Shown here one piece after another: positions 24,848-31,687 of a stretch of 45,159 nucleotides of DNA; position 1 is the stretch's first letter; every line of letters starts with the position of its first letter. The stretch covers positions 1 through 45,159 of the forward strand of contig CALEYL010000068.1 of assembly GCA_937926205.1 (NCBI GenBank), in the 5' to 3' direction. A program made the position numbers and the translations under genes. This stretch comes from an uncultured Saprospiraceae bacterium. Its GTDB lineage: Bacteria > Bacteroidota > Bacteroidia > Chitinophagales > Saprospiraceae. The notes below the pieces were generated by a model. The model had not been told where the DNA came from, searched no databases, and worked only from the letters and a program-made list of their open reading frames with translations.

Positions 24848-25864
24848 CTACCGTACCAAATCTGCCACTGCTTTCACCCAACGTGGGTCGTCGTTCAAAC
24901 TGGGCACGAGATCCACGGTTTTGCCGCCCATTTTTTCGAACTCTTCCTGGTATTCATCGCTGATTTCGACGATGGTTTCCAGGCAATCGGCCACAAAAGC
25001 CGGGCTGAACACGAGCAGGCGTTTGGCGCCTTTTTTTGCCTGCTCTTCAAGGATGCTTGTGGTGTAAGGCTGAACCCAGGGATCGCTGCCGAGGCGGCTT
25101 TGGAAAGAAGTGGTGTAGCTGCCAGGCTTGAGTCCGAGTTTGGCTACAAGGGCGCGGGTGGTAGCGTGGCATTGAGCCGAATAGCAGAACTGGTTGACCG
25201 GGCCGATGCTCTGGCAGCAGTTTTCTTTTTGCAGACAGTGGTTGAAATTGTCGGCTTTGCGCATTTGGCGCTGCGGCAGACCGTGGTAGCTGAACAGGAT
25301 ATGGTCGTAGCTTGAAAGGTCGAATTTGCGGGCATTGTTGGCAAAAATATCGATCATCGGTTCGTAGTCGTAGAACGAATTGATGAAGCGAACGGGCGGA
25401 ATGGCATTTTTCGCAGCCAGAATGCGCATCACTTCTTCGTACACTGAACCCGTAGAAGCAGAGGCGTATTGCGGAAACAGCGGCAGCACCACAATTTCCG
25501 ACACCTGTTTTTGCAACAGGTTATCGATGGCCGAAGCAATGGAAGGGCTTTGGTAGCGCATGGCCAGTTCGACCGCATAGCCAGCACCCAATTGGGTTTT
25601 CAGGCCATCGGCAAGGCGTTCGCCGTAGTATTTCAAGGGCGAGCCGTTTTCGGTCCAGAGCTTCTGATACAACTTCGCCGATTTGCCGGAGCGGAAGGGC
25701 ACAATGATGCCGCGCACCAGAATTTGCCGGGCAAGCCAGGGGATGTCAATTACCCTGCGGTCGAGCAGAAATTGTTTCAGGTAGCGGTAAACTGCGCTGC
25801 GGGTAGGCTCGTCGGGGGTTCCGAGGTTGACGAGCAGAATGCCTTTTGTTCCTTGTTGGGCCAT
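24848..25864 (-). CDS. hemH: Ferrochelatase
   Basis: A 338-aa enzyme inserting Fe2+ into protoporphyrin IX, the last step of protoheme synthesis. It starts KGILLVNLGTPDEPTRSAVYRYLKQFL. The metal-binding His is in ILFSYHGLPQRQM and the Glu in AFVADCLETIVEI, both conserved. A Cys-rich loop (HCLQKENCCQ ... QFCYSAQC) follows the active-site His and is typical of many bacterial ferrochelatases. Length is normal. ATG 25864 is used. It stands alone, with a MITE-like repeat directly after its stop. Confidence 0.97.
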   Translation of the reverse strand: MAQQGTKGILLVNLGTPDEPTRSAVYRYLKQFLLDRRVIDIPWLARQILVRGIIVPFRSGKSAKLYQKLWTENGSPLKYYGERLADGLKTQLGAGYAVELAMRYQSPSIASAIDNLLQKQVSEIVVLPLFPQYASASTGSVYEEVMRILAAKNAIPPVRFINSFYDYEPMIDIFANNARKFDLSSYDHILFSYHGLPQRQMRKADNFNHCLQKENCCQSIGPVNQFCYSAQCHATTRALVAKLGLKPGSYTTSFQSRLGSDPWVQPYTTSILEEQAKKGAKRLLVFSPAFVADCLETIVEISDEYQEEFEKMGGKTVDLVPSLNDDPRWVKAVADLVR

Positions 25865-25984
25865 TGCTTAAGTTTCGATGATACAAATGTGGCAAATGTG
25901 GAAAGGTTAAAGGTTAAAGTAGGGCATTGTGCTGTCCTATGCAGGATGTGCTCCACTTTAACCTTATTACTTTATCCTTTAACC

Positions 25985-27940
25985 TTAATTTTTAACCACC
26001 TTCTCCCGAACCACTGCGCTGCCCATACGGATTTCCAGCACATAAAGCCCGGAAGGAAAGTCTTTCACAACAATGGAAACCGGGTTTTGTTGCGGGACGA
26101 TGGTTTGAAGGCGTCTGCCCTGTGCGTCGTACAAAACGATGGCGTCGGGTAATTGGTTTCGGTCGAACGCAATATTGACTTCGTCCTGCACCGGATTGGG
26201 GAAAATGTGCAGCGATTGGCGCAGCAATTCCGCCTCTTCAGTTGCAACAGCCACTTCGGTGACCGTATTGTTGGCCGAAACGATCCAGAGATCGGGGTCA
26301 AAAACCACCGTTTCCACCTCGAAAGGCAGCGCCGCAGAAAATGACTGTCCGGAATACAAATGGTCGAAGACGACTGTCGTGTCCCCTCCTGCACCCGCAA
26401 AGCGAATGGCAACGGGCATTTCATAAAAATCAACCGAAGGATGAGACGTAGTCTGGCCAATGCTCAGGTACACCGTCCCGCTACCGCCCTGGCCCCATTG
26501 CACCTGATAAGTAGGATACCCCTGTCCGTAGAACCAGTCCTGCAAAAATGGCCCCAGGTACTGCTGGCTCGCGTTTTGCAGGTGTATTTTCAGTTTTTCG
26601 GTACGGGCATAGCCATAGGCCATTTCAGGGTCGTTGTGGTAATTGCGGATGCCCTGAAAAAAAGCTGCGTCGCCCAGTTTCCAGCGCAGCATGTGCAGGA
26701 GCATGGCGCCTTTGGAGTAGGTGAGGCGGCTACTGAAAATGCGGCTCACACTCGTCGTATCATTCACCCAAACAGAGCCGTCCGGTGCGCTCGTGACATG
26801 ATTAATCGTGCTTTGCAGCCAGTTGCGCCAGGTTTGTCCGCCCAGGCCGTGTTCGTAGGTCAAGCCGGTCAGATAGGTGGCAAAACCTTCGTTCAGCCAG
26901 ATGTCTTCCCAACTGCCGCAAGTGACTTTGTCGCCAAACCACTGGTGCGCCAGTTCGTGTGCCAGCAAGCCGAAAGACCAGCCGCTTACGAAGGTCATCG
27001 TCTGGTGTTCCATGCCGCCGCCCCAGCCAAATTGCGCATGTCCGTATTTCTCGTTGGCAAATGGATAGAGCCCAAACAACTGATTAAAAAGCTCCATGAC
27101 CTGGGTATTGGCGGCTGTGCCTGTTTGAGCAATAGCCAGGTTCTCCGGATACACGTAATTAAGCACTTCGATCGGATTGCTGTTGGGGACGGGTACAAAA
27201 TCGGAATACACCGCGTAGTTGGTCACCCCAATGGCAATCAGATAGGCCGGAATGGGATAGCGGTGTTTCCAGTGGTAGACTTTTTGAGTTCCGTCAAGCG
27301 TTTCGCTCATCAACAGGCCGTTGCTGGCGGCCCGGTAGGCTGATGGGGTGCGGACGTAAACATCTATGGAGTCGATTTTATCGTTCAAATCCTGTTTGCA
27401 GGGCCACCAGTCGCGGGCGCCGTAGGGCTCAGACAAAGTCCAGAGAAGGGGAACCCCGGCATGGGTGGAAGTATTGAAAGAGCCAAAGCCGGTTGAAGGC
27501 GGCGCGCCGGCGTAAACAATCGTGACGGAATCAAGCTGTCCGGCAGCCAAAGGCGCGGGGAGGAATATCTGAAGGCGGTCGTCGTCGTGCTGGATGAAAT
27601 TCAGCGGTTGCCCCTGATGCAGCACAGACGATACCGTCAGCACTTTGACGAGGTCAAAATTGATTTCCTGAAAACCGTTTGTTCCGGCTTCAAAATAGGA
27701 AGTGACCACGCCGCTGATGTAAGATTGCGCCGGGTCAACCGTCCATTCCAAACGGTGGTATTTCAAATCGTAATTATTGGTAAACGGCGATGTACGGAAA
27801 CCGATGATGTTTTCGTGATTGTGCCGCTCTGCATCAGCAATTTCGTGCAGGTCTTTAAAATACAGGTCGTCGGATTGGGCGCTAAGCGAAGTAAAAATGG
27901 CCAGGAGCGCGCAATTCAACAAAAGCAGTTTCTGTAGCAT
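25985..27940 (-). CDS. M1-family zinc aminopeptidase with T9SS sorting domain
   Basis: A 651-aa secreted metallopeptidase. Signal peptide MLQKLLLLNCALLAIFTSLSAQ from ATG 27940 (a GTG five codons upstream is less likely). The N-terminal beta domain is followed by the exopeptidase motif GGMEH and the zinc site HELAHQWFGDKVTCGSWEDIWLNEGFATY (HExxH about residue 326, then Glu 19 residues on). After the catalytic domain, a T9SS type A domain starts about residue 575 (LHIFPNPVQDEVNIAF ... GLYVLEIRMGSAVVREKVVKN). It lacks the C-terminal ERAP-like helical domain of full M1 enzymes. It probably trims peptides outside the cell. A TAACTTTG -7 element lies at 27967-27960. Confidence 0.93.
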   Translation of the reverse strand: MLQKLLLLNCALLAIFTSLSAQSDDLYFKDLHEIADAERHNHENIIGFRTSPFTNNYDLKYHRLEWTVDPAQSYISGVVTSYFEAGTNGFQEINFDLVKVLTVSSVLHQGQPLNFIQHDDDRLQIFLPAPLAAGQLDSVTIVYAGAPPSTGFGSFNTSTHAGVPLLWTLSEPYGARDWWPCKQDLNDKIDSIDVYVRTPSAYRAASNGLLMSETLDGTQKVYHWKHRYPIPAYLIAIGVTNYAVYSDFVPVPNSNPIEVLNYVYPENLAIAQTGTAANTQVMELFNQLFGLYPFANEKYGHAQFGWGGGMEHQTMTFVSGWSFGLLAHELAHQWFGDKVTCGSWEDIWLNEGFATYLTGLTYEHGLGGQTWRNWLQSTINHVTSAPDGSVWVNDTTSVSRIFSSRLTYSKGAMLLHMLRWKLGDAAFFQGIRNYHNDPEMAYGYARTEKLKIHLQNASQQYLGPFLQDWFYGQGYPTYQVQWGQGGSGTVYLSIGQTTSHPSVDFYEMPVAIRFAGAGGDTTVVFDHLYSGQSFSAALPFEVETVVFDPDLWIVSANNTVTEVAVATEEAELLRQSLHIFPNPVQDEVNIAFDRNQLPDAIVLYDAQGRRLQTIVPQQNPVSIVVKDFPSGLYVLEIRMGSAVVREKVVKN

Positions 27941-27959
27941 GGCATCAATTTTCACGCGC

Positions 27960-27988
27960 CAAAGTTAGGGAGAATGGAGGAGGGCAAA
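27960..27988 (-). promoter_or_regulatory. Promoter of the M1 aminopeptidase gene
   Basis: On the minus strand, TAACTTTG (27967-27960) matches TAnnTTTG, 19 bp before the ATG. TTTG (27988-27985) lies 17 bp upstream, slightly closer than the usual ~20 bp. Confidence 0.5.
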
Positions 27989-28036
27989 GGAGAAATGTTT
28001 GTAAGTTGATTGTCAGAATAATGGAAAACATGTTTC

Positions 28037-28360
28037 CTAATAGATTTCGTTTATTTTTTCATAGTTTCCTGATTCTATTTTACTTCTAATTTTTGGAACA
28101 AATTGCTGAAGTGTGTCTCTTCTATTGTTAGAAGCCATCATGATGAAAATTGAAAAGCGGGCACTGCCTAAATTCTGCTGATAGCGGAGATTTTTATCAA
28201 TTGTCACAAAAAAATCGAACTGATTGAGCTCTATGAGGGCAAGTAAGGCTCCATTCTTTTTTCCTTGCCATCCCATTTCACGAACAGTTTTAACATCAAA
28301 ACCATCTCCAAAGTCTGCCTTTAGCTTTTGGGGCAGATTTTCATCAAGCAAAATTTTCAT
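28037..28360 (-). CDS. DUF5615-family PIN-like toxin
   Basis: A 107-aa protein with the DUF5615/Mut7-C-like PIN fold: MKILLDENLPQKLKADFG at the N terminus (the DEN acidic pair), TVREMGWQGKKNGALLALI in the middle and DFFVTIDKNLRYQQNL (the T-D-K-N motif). These acidic residues are the expected metal-binding site for an RNase. It overlaps the upstream DUF433 gene by 17 nt, the usual antitoxin-first arrangement. Toxin activity is inferred from family and pairing. Confidence 0.85.
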   Translation of the reverse strand: MKILLDENLPQKLKADFGDGFDVKTVREMGWQGKKNGALLALIELNQFDFFVTIDKNLRYQQNLGSARFSIFIMMASNNRRDTLQQFVPKIRSKIESGNYEKINEIY

Positions 28361-28574
28361 TCAAAATCTTCTCAGTTGTGAGCGTTTTTTTAGCCATTTC
28401 AAGTACCTCCAAGGCATTTTCCATACTTACGCTTGGATAATCTTCAAGAAACGCTTCTAAAGTGTCCCCCCCCTCAATATAATCAAAAAGAGTTTGGATG
28501 GGAACACGGGTACCATTAAATACAGGAGTTCCACCCATAGTTTCAGGATCAATGCTTACTGCTCCATATCTCAT
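28344..28574 (-). CDS. DUF433-family antitoxin
   Basis: A 76-aa small helical protein with the DUF433 signature: ISIDPETMGGTPVFNGTRVPIQTLFDYIEGGDTLEAFLEDYPSVS (here VSIDPETMGG), where the GTRVP turn begins a helix-turn-helix-like segment, followed by a helical tail. It is the first gene of a pair with the DUF5615 PIN-like gene, expected to neutralise it and repress the promoter. A 7/8 match to the -7 element (CATCTTTG, 28598-28591) lies 17 bp upstream of the ATG. Confidence 0.86.
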   Translation of the reverse strand: MRYGAVSIDPETMGGTPVFNGTRVPIQTLFDYIEGGDTLEAFLEDYPSVSMENALEVLEMAKKTLTTEKILNENFA

Positions 28575-28647
28575 GACAAGCTATTTATTTCAAAGATGAC
28601 ACGCAATTTAGCCTTTTTCAGACATAATCTCAACCTAATTTATTTAC

Positions 28648-28655
28648 TACTTTTG
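28648..28655 (+). promoter_or_regulatory. -7 promoter element for the hexapeptide-repeat gene
   Basis: TACTTTTG matches TAnnTTTG exactly, 85 bp upstream of the ATG at 28740. No clear -33 element is seen. It would give an AT-rich leader of about 75 nt. Confidence 0.45.
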
Positions 28656-28739
28656 CTTGTTTCATTTTTGTACACGTACCTATCCATATATTCAAATTAC
28701 CAAATCTTCAAATCAACAAATACTCAAATTATCATCCTC

Positions 28740-29252
28740 ATGGCTCTCATCAAAAACGTAAGAGGTTTCACACCGGTTTTCGGCGACAATTGTTATCTGG
28801 CTGAAAATGCCACCATCATTGGCGATGTGGTGATGGGCGACGATTGCAGCGTCTGGTTCCAGGCAGTTGTGCGCGGCGATGTCAACAGCATCCGAATTGG
28901 CAATAAAGTCAACATCCAGGACGGCGCCATTCTCCACGGAACCTACCTGAGGGCTTCCACCACCATTGGCAACAATGTCTCCATCGGCCACCGCGCCCTC
29001 GTTCACGGCTGCACGCTCATGGACAATGTACTCGTGGGCATGGGCGCCATCATCATGGACAACACGGTGGTGGAAGAAAACTGCCTCATTGCCGCAGGCG
29101 CGGTCGTGCTGGAGAATAGCCGCCTCGAAGCCGGTCATATCTACGCCGGCGTTCCGGCCAAAAAGGTCAAAGCCATTAGCGAGGAGCAGTTTAAGGATAC
29201 CATTGGGCGCATTGCGGATGCTTATCTGATGTATTCGGGGTGGTTTAAGTAG
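28740..29252 (+). CDS. Gamma-carbonic anhydrase-like hexapeptide-repeat protein
   Basis: A 170-aa left-handed beta-helix protein of the gamma-CA/PaaY/YrdA group. Repeats such as NATIIGDVVMGDDCSVWFQAVVRGDVNSIRIGNKVNIQDGAILHG and SIGHRALVHGC include the family Arg-Gly-Asp, Gln-Asp and the three metal-binding His positions (HG, GH, VHG). It ends in a C-terminal helix. A carbonic anhydrase or acyl/thioesterase-related activity is possible; the exact reaction is not certain for this subgroup. I chose ATG 28740 because the protein family starts here; the reading frame upstream is AT-rich non-family sequence. Confidence 0.92.
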   Translation: MALIKNVRGFTPVFGDNCYLAENATIIGDVVMGDDCSVWFQAVVRGDVNSIRIGNKVNIQDGAILHGTYLRASTTIGNNVSIGHRALVHGCTLMDNVLVGMGAIIMDNTVVEENCLIAAGAVVLENSRLEAGHIYAGVPAKKVKAISEEQFKDTIGRIADAYLMYSGWFK

Positions 29253-29310
29253 TGTCTAAAAAAGCCACGTCATCCAACTGACAAAACGACCATTACCACA
29301 CCTGTTCGCA

Positions 29311-29341
29311 TTGCATTTCATTCTTGTTAGGACTACCTTTC
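29311..29341 (+). promoter_or_regulatory. Possible promoter of the 508-aa T9SS gene
   Basis: TTG (29311-29313), a 20-nt spacer and TACCTTTC (29334-29341), one mismatch from TAnnTTTG, end 39 bp before the ATG at 29381. Confidence 0.45.
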
Positions 29342-29380
29342 ATTTTATTAAACTTCCTTTTCAAACCAAAAAGAAAAACC

Positions 29381-30907
29381 ATGCGAACGACGCCCCTCTC
29401 TTTGATTTGCTTCCTGATGTGCACCGGAATTGGCGCACAAACACAATGGCCGCTTTTTCCCCTTCAACAACGCAGTTTCTGGAAGACCGGAAATCACTTA
29501 GAATTGTACTATTGCGATTACGAATCGGCAGCCGGCGAGTTGCTTTTTGGCCGAGATTACCTTTATGGAAATTCCGGCCAGACCTGTTTTGACACCTTGC
29601 TCAGCGCCTATTTCGATCTATCTCCAATCAATAGCGGAGCGACCATGAGGCCCGTTCGCGAAATTGATACCCTTATCCAAATGGCCCCTGGTGTTTATGC
29701 GCCCGCTTTCAATCAAAACCTCGTTTTCTACACCGAAGCGACGCCCGGGTTTAGCTGGACGACGCTCGCTCCATCTGGCAGCGCGTTCGATTCGATCGTT
29801 TGGGAACGCAGCAACAATTTTTCATTGGATTTTTTTGATCTGGCCACGGAGGCAGCTACTTATCTGGGTACACGCTACCAAATGGGAATTGCTTCCGACG
29901 TTCTTCAAATGACCTTAAGCGAAGATTTTGGCCTGGTAGAATTTGTGCCTTTCCGGCAATGGTTCGACGATTCGCCGATAAGCTGGCAGGTGGCAGGGTT
30001 AGAGCGTAATGATTTGAAATTGGGTTTTTCGCAGCGTTTTGAAAATTTTTTCCACACCATTCAACCGGGCAGCGTCTTTAAATACGCGTTTGATTCCATT
30101 GCTTTCTCCACTGTTCGGTATCAAAGGCTCCTGCGGGATTCGGTCACCTCCGTCACCATCAGCCCGACGGGCGTAACCATTGGCTACCAAAGGTGGTTCA
30201 GACAAACCCGGTTGACGCTCAGCGGGCCATTTGGCGAATACGTTCCCGAAACGCCTACGTATGGTGATTATGCGTTTTCCCGGGAATTCAAGCTCGAAAC
30301 CTATGCCTACGACCTGCTCCAAACGCCCGATTGGTTTTTCTACGGTGCAGATCACGACGGCGTGTCCAATTTCTCTTACTTCCTGACCGATACGCTGCGA
30401 TTAGATGAACATGGCCGGGTAAGGCATAGATTGCTCGTACAAGAGATTTTAGACTGGGAAAATTGCGAGTGGCTGGCTGGTGAGTTTTGCGATTACCGCT
30501 ATGGCCTGGGAGAAGGAATTGGCATGGCCTGGGAAGGTTGGATCTGTTTCTTTTACGGATGGACAAATGCCTTGATCGGCTATCAAATCGGCGGCGATAC
30601 GCTTGGCGATGTTGCGCCCATCACCGTCACCAGCAATGTTCGGGAACCTTTGGCTGCGCTGCCTTTGCAAATATCACCCAATCCCGGGCAGGCTTTTATT
30701 GTGGTAACCTTGCCAACCGCTTTTGTCCATAGCGATGGCTTCGAACTCTCGATGTTCGATGCCCATGGCAAATTGGTTCAAACAATTTCAGAAAATCTCA
30801 ATGGCGCTGTTTTGCGGGTGGATACGGAATTTTTACCCGTTGGGTTGTACACTTTGCGGTTGCGTTGCCGCGAAGGCATTGCGGTAGGGAAATGGGTGAA
30901 GGAGTGA
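29381..30907 (+). CDS. T9SS-sorted secreted protein, unknown function
   Basis: A 508-aa protein with a signal peptide (MRTTPLSLICFLMCTGIGAQ) from ATG 29381. The first ~420 residues are rich in aromatic residues and predicted beta strands (QRSFWKTGNHLELYYCDYESAAGE ... GDYAFSREFKLETYAYDLL) and match no family I recognise. The C terminus is a T9SS type A sorting domain (LPLQISPNPGQAFIVVTLP ... GLYTLRLRCREGIAVGKWVKE), so it is exported across the outer membrane and probably surface-anchored. No operon partner; the next gene downstream has its own start after 138 bp. Confidence 0.85.
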   Translation: MRTTPLSLICFLMCTGIGAQTQWPLFPLQQRSFWKTGNHLELYYCDYESAAGELLFGRDYLYGNSGQTCFDTLLSAYFDLSPINSGATMRPVREIDTLIQMAPGVYAPAFNQNLVFYTEATPGFSWTTLAPSGSAFDSIVWERSNNFSLDFFDLATEAATYLGTRYQMGIASDVLQMTLSEDFGLVEFVPFRQWFDDSPISWQVAGLERNDLKLGFSQRFENFFHTIQPGSVFKYAFDSIAFSTVRYQRLLRDSVTSVTISPTGVTIGYQRWFRQTRLTLSGPFGEYVPETPTYGDYAFSREFKLETYAYDLLQTPDWFFYGADHDGVSNFSYFLTDTLRLDEHGRVRHRLLVQEILDWENCEWLAGEFCDYRYGLGEGIGMAWEGWICFFYGWTNALIGYQIGGDTLGDVAPITVTSNVREPLAALPLQISPNPGQAFIVVTLPTAFVHSDGFELSMFDAHGKLVQTISENLNGAVLRVDTEFLPVGLYTLRLRCREGIAVGKWVKE

Positions 30908-31045
30908 ATGGGAAGTAAGGATCTGTAAATCTTTGTTCGGCCACAAAATCAGTCATTTACACAAAAAGGCAATTACCCCGGGGAATAAGCGTTCCATTTA
31001 TAACAAAAAACCTACAACACCTCTTCTTTATCTAAAACATTTATT

Positions 31046-31498
31046 ATGAAATTATTCCGGAAGCTTTTTCCCATGGCGCTGTTTGTTTCCATGGTTGCAT
31101 TGACTCCTGTAAGCACCGTATATGCGCAGGTTAATACCAAAACCACAGTGCGCGACCACAGGGTTAAACAAAGAGCAAACACGACTGTACCGGCACAAGC
31201 AGGGTCTAAAGTTGACTCTGTGCGGCGGGATCACAGAACGACGTCGCGGACAAACACAACCGTAGCAGCTCGAAAAGGCTCTGAGAAAGCAAAACATTAT
31301 CAATTAAATGCAGCAGGGAAGTTTGTACCTTTTACGCCGCCAGCAACGGGCAAAGAAGCGGCACAGGCGAAATCATCTGTGAATTGCGCCATTATTCCCT
31401 GCCCATCCGATTTTCAGAAAGACATTACCTGTTGGAAATGTCAGAAATCAGAAGATAATGAAACACCCAAAACGGACAAGGCTAAAAAGGATGGATAA
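31046..31498 (+). CDS. Small secreted basic protein with duplicated segment and C-terminal cysteines
   Basis: A 150-aa protein not recognised by family. A signal peptide (MKLFRKLFPMALFVSMVALTPVSTVYAQ) is followed by two copies of a ~24-residue basic segment (VRDHRVKQRANTTVPAQAGSK and VRRDHRTTSRTNTTVAARKGSE). Then comes a linker and a Cys-bearing end (NCAIIPCPSDFQ, CWKCQK), and a Lys/Asp/Glu-rich tail. The CxxC pair could bind metal or form a disulfide after export. No T9SS domain and no lipobox. It ends with a hairpin terminator, so it is probably monocistronic. Confidence 0.75.
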   Translation: MKLFRKLFPMALFVSMVALTPVSTVYAQVNTKTTVRDHRVKQRANTTVPAQAGSKVDSVRRDHRTTSRTNTTVAARKGSEKAKHYQLNAAGKFVPFTPPATGKEAAQAKSSVNCAIIPCPSDFQKDITCWKCQKSEDNETPKTDKAKKDG

Positions 31499-31547
31499 AA
31501 ATGATGCGTGATGCAAATGTAGTTACTACAGCTAAGCTAATTGCACA

Positions 31548-31585
31548 ACAGGAGGCATCCAGATTTTTTGGATGTCTCCTGTCAT
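31548..31585 (+). terminator. Hairpin terminator after the small secreted protein
   Basis: ACAGGAGGCATCCA (31548-31561) pairs with TGGATGTCTCCTGT (31569-31582) with one G-T wobble, closing a 7-nt loop. It is followed by the T-rich CATTTTATTTAT. It starts 49 nt after the stop of the 150-aa gene. Confidence 0.7.
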
Positions 31586-31687
31586 TTTATTTATATATTA
31601 AAACCATCTAAGGTGCAGCGCACCGAAACAACAAGCTGCGCTGCACCCGGGAATATCCAAATCCGGAATAAACCCATCTATGACCCT

